Assembly (NCBI RefSeq): GCF_044904605.1
Contig: NZ_JADIKI010000022.1
Coordinates: 1,054,001-1,118,000 of the forward strand
Length of the DNA: 64,000 nucleotides
Direction: 5' to 3'
From: Dyella_B humi
GTDB taxonomy: Bacteria > Pseudomonadota > Gammaproteobacteria > Xanthomonadales > Rhodanobacteraceae
The position numbers and the translations under genes are program-made. The notes beneath the pieces are model-generated. The model was not told where the DNA came from. It was given only the letters and a program-made list of their open reading frames with translations, and did no database searches. Below are positions 1 to 8,771 of the stretch, in pieces. Within the stretch, counting starts at the first letter, position 1. Every line of letters begins with the position of its first letter.

Positions 1-133
1 CACGTGGCTGTTCATCGCTTCGTTGAGGTGATTTTCACTGCATCGATACTTCAGCTACAGATGAGTATCGCCATGATCGTTTCGTACGATACACAAACGT
101 GTCGTGCGCAATATCGATTTTGGAGTTACGAGA

Positions 134-520
134 ATGGCAAATCAGAACACAGGTAACCATCGCGGAGGACAGGGTGGTGGGCGTGGATTCGCCGGCATGG
201 ACGAATCGCGTCAGCGCGAGATCGCCAGCCAGGGCGGACGCGCAGCCCATGAAAGCGGTCACGCGCACGAGTTCTCTTCCCAGGAGGCGCGCGAAGCCGG
301 TCGCAAAGGCGGCGAAACGGTAAGCCAGGATCGCGGGCATATGTCCGCGATCGGTCAGAAAGGCGGTGAAGCCGTAAGCGAGGACCGTAGCCATATGGCG
401 GACATCGGTCGCAAGGGTGGCGAACACAGCCACGGCGGGGGCTCACGCCCAAGCGGTACCACTACTTCTCGTGGCGATACCAGCGCCGAGGCTGGCAGGC
501 CGGGTCGCAAGAACACGTGA
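134..520 (+). CDS. KGG-repeat general stress protein
   Basis: This is a 128-residue hydrophilic protein rich in Gly, Arg, His and Ser. It has several copies of the short KGG motif (AREAGRKGGE, SAIGQKGGEA, ADIGRKGGEH), each following a helix-like segment such as SQDRGHM. This is the pattern of the YciG/Con-10 KGG stress-induced family. Members are linked to stationary phase and stress, but their biochemical role is unknown. The ATG at 134 is preferred over the upstream start at 104 because GGAG lies 8 nt before it. There is no signal peptide or membrane segment, so it should be cytoplasmic. It is a single gene converging on the GST gene, with a perfect palindrome between them. Confidence 0.85.
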   Translation: MANQNTGNHRGGQGGGRGFAGMDESRQREIASQGGRAAHESGHAHEFSSQEAREAGRKGGETVSQDRGHMSAIGQKGGEAVSEDRSHMADIGRKGGEHSHGGGSRPSGTTTSRGDTSAEAGRPGRKNT

Positions 521-539
521 GGCGGCTTTGCGCTGATCT

Positions 540-569
540 GCTCCCTTCCCTGCATGCAGGGAAGGGAGC
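540..569. terminator. 30-bp perfect palindrome, probable bidirectional terminator
   Basis: A perfect 15+15 palindrome with half-site GCTCCCTTCCCTGCA lies between the convergent KGG-protein and GST genes. There is no T-tract, so it may instead be a minimal member of the GC-rich repeat family seen at 1411 and 15548, whose core CCTGC(A/T)TGCAGG is similar. Confidence 0.5.
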
Positions 570-632
570 CATGCCAATAGGAGTAGTACGGCGTTACGGT
601 TTTTAAGCCTTGCTGCTGCCTGCGTCGCAGGA

Positions 633-1292
633 TCAATCCCGATCTGGTGCACCCAGCGGAAACAGCGAGCGATACGGTCGCGCTTCGTCCACGGCGCGTG
701 CGAATGACGGACGCGCAAGCAGGCGCTTGCGATACGCGATGAGGTGGCTGAGCGCCGGATCGATGCGATGCGTCCAGTCGGCATAGAACAGCGACGGCGC
801 GGCGCTGCAATCGGCCAGGCTGAAACTGTTCCCGGCGGCCCATTCGCGGCCGGCCAGTGTCTTGTCCAGCCAGACATAGGCGGTATCGAGCGTATCGCGT
901 GCTTCGCGCACGCCTAGCACGTCATGTTCGGCCTCCGGGCGCATGGCATCGAGCACGATCTTCTGCGCCGGCGTGGAAATGTAGAGATCGAAGAAGCGAT
1001 CCAGGTACCGCACTTCCAGTGCATCGCGTGCATTCGCGGGCAGCAGCGACACCGAACCGGGATAGTGCAGGGCGAGATGCTCGATGATGATGGTTGATTC
1101 CATGATCGGCCGATCGCCATCGACCAACAGGGGGAAGCGCTTGCACGGCCACATGGCGGCGAATTCGGCGTAGATGTCCGGATGTTCGTTCGACAGCGTG
1201 CGCCACTCGAACGGTATCTCGTTCTCGTATAGCGCGATCAGTACCTTCTGGCAGTAGGAGGAGAAGGGGTGTGCGTACAGTTTCAGGCTCAT
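633..1292 (-). CDS. Glutathione S-transferase family protein
   Basis: This 219-residue protein begins MSLKLYAHPFSSYCQKVLIA, a thioredoxin-fold GST N-terminus. The Ser/Cys motif SSYCQK sits where the glutathione-activating residue is expected. A cis-Pro region follows (KRFPLLVDGDRPIMESTIII), with the conserved ES pair that binds the gamma-glutamyl group, and then an all-helical C-terminal domain. The length is typical of cytosolic GSTs. Expected activity is glutathione conjugation or glutathione-dependent reduction; the substrate cannot be told from sequence. The longer reading frame to 1409 is rejected because the family starts at the first beta-strand. No operon partner is evident. Confidence 0.88.
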   Translation of the reverse strand: MSLKLYAHPFSSYCQKVLIALYENEIPFEWRTLSNEHPDIYAEFAAMWPCKRFPLLVDGDRPIMESTIIIEHLALHYPGSVSLLPANARDALEVRYLDRFFDLYISTPAQKIVLDAMRPEAEHDVLGVREARDTLDTAYVWLDKTLAGREWAAGNSFSLADCSAAPSLFYADWTHRIDPALSHLIAYRKRLLARPSFARAVDEARPYRSLFPLGAPDRD

Positions 1293-1410
1293 CGCGGAGG
1301 TTCCGTGTTTGGTGGCTTTATCCGGCGACGAATGGTGAGGCGGGAAATCGACAAGCTGTCCGCGGTATGTCCGTGGTCGTCCGCGGACATTCGAAATGAC
1401 GAGAGTCATT

Positions 1411-1520
1411 GGCTCCCTCCCCTGCTTGCAGGGGAGGGTTGGGGTGGGGTGAGTACTTGCGATGGGCTTTCCCGCAAGAGTTCACCCCCTCCTGACCTCC
1501 CCCTGCAAGCAAGGGGGAGG
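1411..1520. repeat. GC-rich imperfect palindrome, dispersed repeat copy A
   Basis: An outer arm CCCTCCCCTGCTTGCAGGGG followed by GGTTGGGGTGGGGTGAG is answered by TTCACCCCCTCC and CCCCCTGCAAGCAAGGGGG. The element at 15548-15656 has the same arms. Flanking sequence containing CCACTTAGGGAACTG recurs there in inverted orientation, so the unit is probably about 150 bp. Confidence 0.75.
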
Positions 1521-1742
1521 AACCACTTAGGGAACTGCGCGCAAGCCGTCATCACTACGAGGCAGAAAAAATCACAGGCAGCAATGAGCCTTCTTCGGAT
1601 GACTACAGGGTGCGCGGGAGATCTGGTCTGGTTTATGCACATCCCGCTTAGGACAAACACACAGTCAGCCAACGTGGCACGGAAAACTCACCTGCGCATT
1701 CGACGCGTACAGCTTCGAGAGGCGGCGACACCTTTCGACCGC

Positions 1743-1916
1743 ATGCCGTGGGAGATTCAAGGCTTTATTACGGACTTCCTGCGCTGTCATGGTTGCGAGG
1801 TCACACAGCGCAACCAGCAGGTGATCGCGGCGGCGATCGAGGCGCGTGTGCGACGTAGCCCCGTATGTCATGCGTATTTGAATGCGTTGCTCGAAGAGGA
1901 GATCGTCTTCGAGTGA
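1743..1916 (+). CDS. Small hypothetical protein
   Basis: A possible 57-residue protein begins MPWEIQGFITDFLRCHGCEV and ends in the acidic LLEEEIVFE. It looks like a small helical cytoplasmic protein. I recognise no family. The open frame extends far upstream (from 1269) but crosses the GC-rich repeat, so the real start is unclear; ATG at 1635 and ATG at 1743 are both possible. Ribosome-binding support is weak. It may be non-coding. Confidence 0.35.
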   Translation: MPWEIQGFITDFLRCHGCEVTQRNQQVIAAAIEARVRRSPVCHAYLNALLEEEIVFE

Positions 1917-1928
1917 CGTACTGTTTAG

Positions 1929-2092
1929 TTCCCTCTCCCCTCTGGGGAGAGGGCTAGGGTGAGGGGACAAGGCTTGCGAGGAAACATGGCAGTGCATGCT
2001 CTGCGCTTTCTGTTTTTTTACACGGTGGAGATCAGGCGAGGTTGCCCCCTCACCCCAACCCTCTCCCCGGAGGGGAGAGGGAGTGAAGCCGG
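1929..2092. repeat. GC-rich inverted repeat, second sequence type
   Basis: The left arm TCCCTCTCCCCTCTGGGGAG with AGGGTGAGGGG is matched by CCCCTCACCC and CTCTCCCCGGAGGGGAGAGG about 100 bp later. The 70-bp centre is unrelated to the arms. It lies just downstream of alanine dehydrogenase and could act as a stem-loop terminator or be a small non-autonomous repeat. Confidence 0.65.
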
Positions 2093-2097
2093 GAGAC

Positions 2098-3216
2098 TTA
2101 CATACCCAGCACGCTTTCCGCCTTCGTGTACGGCAAGTTGTGCGCCTGCGCGACCGGTTCGCAGGTGACCTTGCCTTCGAACACATTGAGGCCATTGCGC
2201 AGATGCACGTCCTGTTGCAGGGCTTTCTGCCAGCCGTGGTTGGCCAGCGCCAGGGTGAAGGGCAGCGTCACGCTGTTGAGCGCGAACGTCGACGTGCGCG
2301 CCACTGCGCCCGGCATATTGGCCACGCAGTAATGCACCACGCCGTCGACCACGTAAGTGGGATCGGAGTGTGTGGTGGCGTGCGAGGTTTCCACGCAGCC
2401 GCCCTGGTCGATGGCCACATCCACGATCACCGCGCCCGGCTTCATCGTGCGCACCATCTCATGCGTCACCAGCTTCGGCGCTGCCGCGCCCGGCACCAGC
2501 ACCGTGCCGATCAGGAGGTCCGCACGGCGCACCAGTTCTTCAATGGCAGAGCGCGTGGAGAACACGGTGGAGATCGACGTACCGAACTGTGTGGCCAAAC
2601 GCTTCAGCGCTTCGGCCGAACGATCCACCACCGTCACCTTTGCGCCCATGCCCACCGCGATGGTGGCTGCATGCGTACCGGATACGCCGCCGCCAAGAAT
2701 CACCACCTCGGCTGCCGGCACGCCGGGCACGCCACCCAGCAGCACGCCGCGTCCGCCCTGGGCCTTTTCCAATGAATGCGCACCCACCTGCGGCGCCAGG
2801 CGGCCGGCCACTTCGGACATCGGCGTCAGCAGCGGCAGCGAGCCGTTGGGCGCGGTCACGGTTTCGTAGGCGATGCAGATCGCGCCAGAGGCGATCAGGT
2901 CATGGGTCTGCTCTGCATCGGGTGCGAGGTGCAGGTAGGTGAAAAGAATCTGGCCCTTGCGCAGCTTTTTGCGCTCCACCGCCAGCGGCTCCTTCACCTT
3001 CACGATCATGTCGGCTTCGGCAAAGATCTGGTCGGCACTGTCGATGATGGTGGCGCCGGCGGCCACGTAGTCGGCATCAGACAGGCCAGCGCCTACGCCT
3101 GCATCCTTCTGCACCAGCACCTGATGGCCGTGGTGTACCAATTCCTGCACGGACGATGGGACCAGGCCCACCCGGTATTCATGGTTCTTGATCTCTTTCG
3201 GTACACCGATGCGCAT
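2098..3216 (-). CDS. ald: Alanine dehydrogenase
   Basis: This 372-residue protein matches NAD-dependent alanine dehydrogenase along its full length and interconverts L-alanine with pyruvate plus ammonia. It starts MRIGVPKEIKNHEYRVGLVP, with the conserved Arg of RVGL at residue 15. The catalytic Lys75 (VKVKEP) and His96 (TYLHLAP) fall exactly at the family positions, and the nucleotide-binding GGGVSG is at 176-181. The ATG at 3216 replaces a 30-residue upstream extension that has no family homology. An Lrp/AsnC regulator is divergently transcribed next door, a common arrangement in which the regulator controls ald in response to alanine or other amino acids. Confidence 0.97.
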   Translation of the reverse strand: MRIGVPKEIKNHEYRVGLVPSSVQELVHHGHQVLVQKDAGVGAGLSDADYVAAGATIIDSADQIFAEADMIVKVKEPLAVERKKLRKGQILFTYLHLAPDAEQTHDLIASGAICIAYETVTAPNGSLPLLTPMSEVAGRLAPQVGAHSLEKAQGGRGVLLGGVPGVPAAEVVILGGGVSGTHAATIAVGMGAKVTVVDRSAEALKRLATQFGTSISTVFSTRSAIEELVRRADLLIGTVLVPGAAAPKLVTHEMVRTMKPGAVIVDVAIDQGGCVETSHATTHSDPTYVVDGVVHYCVANMPGAVARTSTFALNSVTLPFTLALANHGWQKALQQDVHLRNGLNVFEGKVTCEPVAQAHNLPYTKAESVLGM

Positions 3217-3383
3217 GGCTCGCTCTCTCGACAGATTTGGTATGGAAGGTTGATGCGCTGCTCTTCCGTGCGCCGCGCGGCGCGCAGTATGATCGAGCCG
3301 TTGCACAATTTCTCGCTGATTAAGGCAGGGTAATCGGCATTTTTTCGCATAGCGTGCGAAGTAATGAGCGAAACGCAGAATTT
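3217..3383. promoter_or_regulatory. ald-lrp divergent intergenic region
   Basis: This 167-bp spacer separates divergent ald and the Lrp-type gene and must hold both promoters. The AT-rich stretch TTTTTTCGCATAGCGTGCGA just before the lrp start contains the imperfect dyad TCGCATAGCGTGCGA, a plausible Lrp-type operator. The assignment is inference. Confidence 0.45.
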
Positions 3384-3857
3384 ATGACGAACCTTTTTCC
3401 ACCCCTGGACGAGCGCGACCGCGCCATCCTCCGATTGCTGCAGGAAGACGGCCGGTTGGCCAATGCGGAACTGGCCATGCGGATCAACCTTTCCCCCTCC
3501 GCCTGCCTGCGGCGCGTGAAGCTGCTGGAGGAGCGCGGCCTGATCTCCCGCTACGTGATGCTGCTGGACGAAAAGAGGGCAGGCCTGTCAGGCACCGCCT
3601 TCGTACTGGTCACGCTCGACCAGCAGGGCCGCGCCGCCCTGGACACCTTCGAGGAGGCGGTCCAGAAACATCCGGAAGTCACCGAATGCTGCCTGCTCGC
3701 TGGCGCGGCCGATTACATGGTGCGTGTGGCGTATGCCGATTCGGCCGACTTCGAGCGCATCCACACCGAGATCCTCACTCAACTGCCAGGTGTAGTGCGG
3801 GTGCAATCGACGCTGGCCTTGCGCACGGTGAAGCGCACGACGGCGTTGCCGGTATGA
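3384..3857 (+). CDS. Lrp/AsnC family transcriptional regulator
   Basis: This 157-residue regulator has an N-terminal winged helix-turn-helix (LDERDRAILRLLQEDGRLAN, then MRINLSPSACLRRVKLLEERGLI). The C-terminal RAM ligand-binding domain includes the typical FVLVTLDQ strand and a VTECCLLAGAADYMVRV segment. Length and order match Lrp/AsnC proteins. The ATG at 3384 gives the canonical start; an upstream in-frame start at 3354 would add ten unrelated residues. Divergent placement next to ald suggests it activates alanine dehydrogenase, as known for AldR/Lrp-type regulators in other bacteria. The effector amino acid is not known. Confidence 0.93.
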   Translation: MTNLFPPLDERDRAILRLLQEDGRLANAELAMRINLSPSACLRRVKLLEERGLISRYVMLLDEKRAGLSGTAFVLVTLDQQGRAALDTFEEAVQKHPEVTECCLLAGAADYMVRVAYADSADFERIHTEILTQLPGVVRVQSTLALRTVKRTTALPV

Positions 3858-3925
3858 AACCTGGCCGGCGCTAGACTGATCGGAATCAACTCGGCAATGG
3901 AATCAAGCGCAGAGGCGAATCGCAC

Positions 3926-4255
3926 ATGGCACGCGACCAGGGTCTGGAAGCACTGTTGAGTGAAGATCTGCAGGGCGAGCGGGGCCTCACCGAAAAAGCC
4001 ATGTTCGGGGGATGGGCATGGCTCGTGCACGGCAATCTCTTGTGCGGGGCACGTCACGATGGATTGCTGGTGCGACTAGGCAAGGACAAGGATGCCTGGG
4101 CACTGCAGATGCACGGCATCGTTCCGATGATCATGGGCGAGCGTCGCATGCACGGCTGGGTGCGCGCGGCGCCGGAAGCTTACGGCGACGACAACTTGCG
4201 TCGAAAATTGTTGGATGCGGCGTTGGCGTTTGTTCGTTCGCTTCCGACGAAGTGA
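3926..4255 (+). CDS. TfoX/Sxy N-terminal domain protein
   Basis: This 109-residue protein is a stand-alone TfoX N-terminal domain: TEKAMFGGWAWLVHGNLLCG, then DGLLVRLGKD, then the RRMHGWVRAAPEA segment. The MFGG motif is diagnostic. In Enterobacteria and Vibrio, full TfoX/Sxy proteins also carry a C-terminal domain and co-activate competence genes with CRP. Single-domain forms like this are widespread and functionally uncharacterised, so a role in competence should not be assumed. It follows the Lrp gene by about 70 bp on the same strand and is followed by a palindromic repeat. Confidence 0.85.
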   Translation: MARDQGLEALLSEDLQGERGLTEKAMFGGWAWLVHGNLLCGARHDGLLVRLGKDKDAWALQMHGIVPMIMGERRMHGWVRAAPEAYGDDNLRRKLLDAALAFVRSLPTK

Positions 4256-4270
4256 TCTCGTAACTTCAAT

Positions 4271-4354
4271 GGCCGTCATTCCCGCGAAAGCGGGAATCCA
4301 TTCGCTGTGATGCAAAGGCAAAGATGGATTCCCGCTTTCGCGGGAATGACGGCC
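4271..4354. repeat. 84-bp palindromic intergenic repeat
   Basis: Near-perfect 30-bp terminal inverted arms (GGCCGTCATTCCCGCGAAAG at the left end, complement at the right end) enclose a short centre. Each arm holds its own smaller hairpin (TCCCGCGAAAGCGGGA). It is related in design to the element at 8171-8288. It is too small to encode a protein and is probably a non-autonomous mobile or REP-like repeat. Confidence 0.8.
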
Positions 4355-4416
4355 GTACATAGGCTGGAATGCAATCCCAGCTTTTCATCACTTTCCTGCT
4401 TGGATCGCATCCCAGC

Positions 4417-4944
4417 CTACGGCGCATGGCTCAACAGCGGTGTTACTACTTGATCCAGTCGCTGCTGCGTCAACGCAGGCGGATTTTCCTTCCATCCGTT
4501 ATCGACTAGCTTGCCGTCGCGATCGACGATGAAGCTCACCGGCAGATGCCAGATGCGCCCGTAGCCGGGCACGTGCGGATCGCCAAGCAGGCCCACCGGA
4601 AAATTCAGCGTGCCGGCCACCTTGCGAACCTGATCGAGATTATCCGGCTCGTCGAGGCTGAAACCGAGCACCACCAGGCCTTCGTTTGCATGCTCGCTGG
4701 CATAGCGCGAGAGCAGCGGAAGTTCTTCGCGGCACGGATCGCACCAGGTGGCCCAGAAGGTGAGGATCACGACCTTGCCGCGCAGATCGTGCAAGGCGAT
4801 GGGCTTGCCGTCGAGCGTGTTCAAGGTGATGGCTGGGGCAGGTTGGCCTACGACCAGATCGTTGGCGAATGCAGTTTGCGCAAGAAGGCACAGCATCAGC
4901 AAGATGCCTATGCGGTGCAGATGGGTGATCGGTAGTTTAAACAT
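4417..4944 (-). CDS. TlpA/ResA-like periplasmic thioredoxin
   Basis: This 175-residue protein has a cleavable signal peptide (residues 1-27, ending in AQTAFA) and a thioredoxin-like domain of the TlpA/ResA/peroxiredoxin type. The active site WCDPC has Cys68 and Cys71 in TFWATWCDPCREELPLL. Family members reduce disulfides in the periplasm, often for cytochrome c maturation or copper delivery. Its ATG overlaps the stop codon of the outer-membrane protein gene upstream (TGATG), so the two are translationally coupled. The partner's Cys-rich N-terminus is a plausible substrate; that is inference. Confidence 0.9.
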   Translation of the reverse strand: MFKLPITHLHRIGILLMLCLLAQTAFANDLVVGQPAPAITLNTLDGKPIALHDLRGKVVILTFWATWCDPCREELPLLSRYASEHANEGLVVLGFSLDEPDNLDQVRKVAGTLNFPVGLLGDPHVPGYGRIWHLPVSFIVDRDGKLVDNGWKENPPALTQQRLDQVVTPLLSHAP

Positions 4945-6044
4945 CAAAGCCTCATGCTCACGCCCACCGTCCCCGTCCACCCCGGAAACAACTGATAGCC
5001 CTGCAAACGGCTGTACAATGGCACCTGCACGAACGCGTACACCTGCACATTCTTGCTGATGCTGGTGCTGATACCCGGGCTCAGGTAGAGCACGGTACCT
5101 TCGGTATCCGGCACGTCGGCGAGAAAGCCCTGATCGGCCATCTTGTGCAACCAATTGAGTTGCAGCTGCGGCACCCAGTTCGCATGTGCTTCATAGCGCA
5201 AGCCCATGCTGACGGTGGTGATGTTGCCGGGACGGTAATCAGCGCCGGGTTGATTGAGATTTTCCTTGACCGCGGCCTGGAACTGCGCGGTAGCGAAGGC
5301 ATCGAAATTCTGGCTTACCGGTTGATAGTAGTAGCCGCCGACGATCAGATCGGTGCTGCCAGTGCCGGCCTGCAAGGATGTATCGAGCGACTGGCCGAGT
5401 CCCGGTCCGCTGCGGAAGGTCACCGGGTGGCCGACCAGATTACCGTCCACGCTTTGACCACCGTAGTTGCCGGTCGGCAGTTTCACGCCGAACTGCAGGC
5501 CGAGGTTATGCGTAGGCAGAAAACCTTGATAACTGGCGATGACCTTGACATCGCCAAGGCCCGACACGTGCGCACTGCTGAGCTGATCCGGCGCGGATTC
5601 TGCCGATGTGTATGGCTGGAACTGCGTGCCGTACGTGCTGTGGTCGCGGATCACGTACGGCACGATCACGTTTACGCCCCAATCCGCATTGAAACGGTAC
5701 ATCGCCGTGAGGTTGATGTAGCGGTTGGTGGTGTTGTGCTCGATCTCGCCGCCGCCCAGCGCCGGATTGGCGGGCTGGTTCACGACCTGCTCCGGCGTTG
5801 CCTTGCGGCTGCCATGCCGCAGTTGGTCCTGGTCGATATACGTGTAGTCGATATTGATGCGCCAACCGGTCATCGTGGAATTTCCGGTGGCAGCATCTGT
5901 GTTGAGCGTGCAGCCGCAGGTGGCGCAGGCATATGCGAGTTGCGGCAACGCACATGTGGCAAGCAAACCGGCTATCGCGGCGTGGTGTCGAACGTGCTGG
6001 CGTGATCGCGCGCGCGTCGCAGGCGCGCAGCGTTGAATACTCAT
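4944..6044 (-). CDS. Outer-membrane beta-barrel protein with Cys-rich N-terminus
   Basis: This 366-residue protein has a basic signal peptide leading to ACATCGCTLN, a cluster of Cys residues right after processing. The remainder is rich in alternating aromatic strands (WRINIDYTYIDQ, LGLQFGVKLPTG, VGGYYYQPVSQN) and ends in a terminal strand TVGVSMRL, as expected for a barrel. It resembles putative outer-membrane transporters found beside TlpA-like thioredoxins; the substrate is unknown, with copper or other metals possible. The ATG at 6044 has AAGGAG 10 nt upstream. Its stop overlaps the start of the thioredoxin gene. Confidence 0.72.
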   Translation of the reverse strand: MSIQRCAPATRARSRQHVRHHAAIAGLLATCALPQLAYACATCGCTLNTDAATGNSTMTGWRINIDYTYIDQDQLRHGSRKATPEQVVNQPANPALGGGEIEHNTTNRYINLTAMYRFNADWGVNVIVPYVIRDHSTYGTQFQPYTSAESAPDQLSSAHVSGLGDVKVIASYQGFLPTHNLGLQFGVKLPTGNYGGQSVDGNLVGHPVTFRSGPGLGQSLDTSLQAGTGSTDLIVGGYYYQPVSQNFDAFATAQFQAAVKENLNQPGADYRPGNITTVSMGLRYEAHANWVPQLQLNWLHKMADQGFLADVPDTEGTVLYLSPGISTSISKNVQVYAFVQVPLYSRLQGYQLFPGWTGTVGVSMRL

Positions 6045-6197
6045 GAGATGGCAACTCCTTTTACGGAGGTCGCTGACGTAATGTGCGCAGCGCAACCTTA
6101 TGTGGCGATATGCCGCAACAAATGGCGACACGCGAGGCGTCGCGTGCGCTATTTGGCGGCGGGCATGGCGGCATGGCGAGCGGCCATGCGTAGCGTG

Positions 6198-6563
6198 TCA
6201 GGCGATAAACGGAGGACCGCGCGGGTCGGCACTCAGGCGCGGCGATGCGGGTTTCTCACCGATGTGCTTGACCGGTGCCATGACCGCGACAGGCGCCAAG
6301 GCAGCTTGATACTCCACCGCGTCGGGAGTGAGCGGCGGCGTGTGATTGAGTAGGTAGCAATAACCGCAGCGTTCGGTCGGATCGGCCGGTGCTTGCGGGG
6401 CATTTGGATGCTTCGCGGCGGCCAATTGATGGACCGGACAATCGCCATCCAAGGCGGGCAACGCTGTCATGGTGCGCGACAGCACCGGCATCACGACGAT
6501 CAGCATCATGGCCAGCGTAGCCAGCCATGTCACGGATCGAAGTGTACGCCTGCCTCGCAGCAC
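6198..6563 (-). CDS. DUF2946-like protein
   Basis: This protein of about 121 residues has one N-terminal membrane or signal segment (WLATLAMMLIVVMPVLS). A soluble part follows with Cys-Pro-Val-His and a CGYCYLLNH motif near residue 70. This matches DUF2946, small exported proteins often found near copper-handling genes. A GTG start at 6563 is preferred (GGGGAA six nt upstream); a TTG at 6677 would give 159 residues. It precedes the barrel/TlpA pair on the same strand, so a shared role in periplasmic metal or redox handling is possible. Confidence 0.68.
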   Translation of the reverse strand: MLRGRRTLRSVTWLATLAMMLIVVMPVLSRTMTALPALDGDCPVHQLAAAKHPNAPQAPADPTERCGYCYLLNHTPPLTPDAVEYQAALAPVAVMAPVKHIGEKPASPRLSADPRGPPFIA

Positions 6564-6716
6564 GAAAGGTTCCCCGGAAACGAATGCGCTTAAGCGTAAC
6601 ACGTGCTTGATATACAGCAGAATGGCGCGCCACACAGAGCTTGGCGACACGAAGGATATGGCGATATCTTGCGCCAAATGTCAGCCCAAGTGTCAGCTTG
6701 GAGCAGGGGGATGAGC

Positions 6717-8105
6717 ATGGCAAAGAAAGTGGGGCTATGGACTGTTGCCGTGCTGCTAATTGCATTGGTTGCAGCAGTCGTGATCTTTCGGCCCGGTCGC
6801 GCCGCGCGTGTCGGGGCGGGCTTGGCCGCGCACAATCTGTGCTCGGCGGTATTCGTGGCTGGCCTCGATCCGGACGCGACGATGAAGGAGCTGGTGCGGC
6901 CGATCATCGGACATCCGATGGATGGATGGGTGCGTTACCGCGTCGATCGTGCGAACCGCAGCGTGGAAACCACGCTCGCCCGCTTCTTTCATGCGCGCGC
7001 GGATTTCACGCCGGGTTATGGCTGCCGGCTGGAGTTTGCGCACACACCTCCCGCACCTGCACCACGTTCACTGTTGCCGACGCCTGCGGATGACGGCTTC
7101 GCGCCACCGAGTCCGGTCACGACGAACGATTTCGCCATCAACGCCGCGCTCGACAAGGTATTCGAGGAACATTCGGGAGAACCCACCAAGGACGTCAAAG
7201 CCGTCGTGATCGTAAAAGACGGACGCGTGATTGCGGAACGCTATGCACAGGGCTTCAGCGTGAACACACCGCTGTTGAGCTATTCGGTAGCGAAATCTTT
7301 CACCAATGCGCTGCTGGGTATTCTCGTGCGACAAGGTCGCCTGCGCGTCGATCAGCCGGTCGGCGCACCAGAGTGGCAGGGACCCAATGATCCGCGTGCA
7401 CGCCTCACCATCGAAGATCTTCTGCGCATGCGCAGCGGCCTGTCGGTCAAGGAAGAAGCCAACGGCTTCAGCCCGGTGGCACGCATGGAATACCTCAATG
7501 ACGACATGGCAGCGTATGCCGCGCAGTATCCGTTGAGCAGTCCCATCGGCAAGACTTGGGATTACACCTCGGGCAACACGCTAATCGTGGATCGCCTGCT
7601 TGGACAGACCGTAGGCAGCGGTGCGGCCGGCATGCGTGATTTCGCCGAAAAGGAACTGCTGATTCCCGCGCGCTTGAGCAACTTGACGATGGAGTTCGAC
7701 GGCTCTGGCGTTTTCATGGGCGCGTCGTACGTCTACGCGCCGGCGCGTACTTACGCGCGCTTCGGGCAGCTGTATCTCGACGACGGCGTGGCGCCTGACG
7801 GACAGCGCATTCTTCCCGAAGGCTGGGTGGATTGGTCGCGCCGTTCCACGTTGGGATCAACCTACGGTGCCGGATTCTGGACCAACGATGGATCGGACGA
7901 CTTCACGAACTGGCGCGTGTCGCAGGGTTTTCCCAAGGACGGCTATTTCGCCAGCGGATTTCTTGGGCAGCGCATTTACATCGTACCTTCCGCGAAAGTA
8001 GTGATCGTGCGGTTTGGCTATTCGCAGCCGCCGGATTTTGGGATAAAGGATGATCTGGCGTTGATTGCGGCGGTGATTAAGGCGACGCAAGTGCAGACGC
8101 GGTAG
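6717..8105 (+). CDS. Beta-lactamase-fold serine hydrolase
   Basis: This protein of about 462 residues has an N-terminal membrane anchor or signal segment (GLWTVAVLLIALVAAVVIF). The large hydrolase domain carries the SxxK motif SVAK within LLSYSVAKSFTNALLG and the Tyr motif YTSGN. It belongs to the beta-lactamase/class C penicillin-binding superfamily, which includes esterases, D-aminopeptidases and 6-aminohexanoate-dimer hydrolases. The third motif is not obvious, so the substrate cannot be given and resistance should not be inferred. ATG at 6717 is chosen because AGGGGG lies six nt upstream; ATG 6711 is an alternative. Confidence 0.85.
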   Translation: MAKKVGLWTVAVLLIALVAAVVIFRPGRAARVGAGLAAHNLCSAVFVAGLDPDATMKELVRPIIGHPMDGWVRYRVDRANRSVETTLARFFHARADFTPGYGCRLEFAHTPPAPAPRSLLPTPADDGFAPPSPVTTNDFAINAALDKVFEEHSGEPTKDVKAVVIVKDGRVIAERYAQGFSVNTPLLSYSVAKSFTNALLGILVRQGRLRVDQPVGAPEWQGPNDPRARLTIEDLLRMRSGLSVKEEANGFSPVARMEYLNDDMAAYAAQYPLSSPIGKTWDYTSGNTLIVDRLLGQTVGSGAAGMRDFAEKELLIPARLSNLTMEFDGSGVFMGASYVYAPARTYARFGQLYLDDGVAPDGQRILPEGWVDWSRRSTLGSTYGAGFWTNDGSDDFTNWRVSQGFPKDGYFASGFLGQRIYIVPSAKVVIVRFGYSQPPDFGIKDDLALIAAVIKATQVQTR

Positions 8106-8170
8106 TGCTTTTCTCTCCCATCGAGGCTTAGGTATCTACACAACTATTGGGAAGCAAAAAATCGCCCGGT

Positions 8171-8288
8171 CGTCATTCCGGCGAAGGCCGGAATCCAGTT
8201 TCAATACGTTGTGCGAAGCACTCAACATCGGGTGTTGTGTCCTTCGGACGCATATTTGAACTGGATTCCGGCCTTCGCCGGAATGACG
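8171..8288. repeat. 118-bp palindromic repeat
   Basis: Arms of about 30 bp (left end CGTCATTCCGGCGAAGGCCG) flank a centre containing GCGAAGCACTCAACATCG. The same centre and arm pieces recur, degraded, at 26438-26535, and arm fragments occur around 11495 and 11665. It lies in the 665-bp gene-free stretch before the hybrid kinase. Confidence 0.8.
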
Positions 8289-8771
8289 ATGAGGCAAGAC
8301 GAAGCTTTGCACCCACGATGCATGTTATTTGGCATAGAGGCTTTCACGCGCCAGGTTTCTTCATCCTTCAATGCCTTGTAGAAACCACTCACGCCCGGCA
8401 CTACTTTTTCGGCCGGCGGTTCGTCCGCAGTAACCAACAGCGCGCGCCTATTTGCACGCGCTGCATGCTTTTTGTCATCGCTAATGTATGCGATACGAAT
8501 AGCGAACGTGATGCGTCGGTGAATTACACGAATGCGGATGCGTTCGATGCTTCCGAACATGCAAAAAAATGCAGATTAGGGCTTTCATGAAGCTTGCATG
8601 AGGTTCACAATCGGTCGGACAATACTATTGATATGCATTAATCAGGTGGCGCCGTTTTTTTAGAATTTTTTCGGCTTGCAGCGCCGGAGGGGCGCGGTTT
8701 GCAAATTGGATGCGGTGATTTTTCATTTGATTTTCACGCATCGTTCTCGAATGCTTTAGGGTTGATGACGC
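8289..8771. other. Gene-free upstream region of hybrid kinase
   Basis: No convincing gene is seen here. The part after about 8500 is more AT-rich than its surroundings (TTTTTTAGAATTTTTTCGGC near 8656) and probably contains the promoter of the histidine kinase. No palindromic operator stands out. Confidence 0.4.
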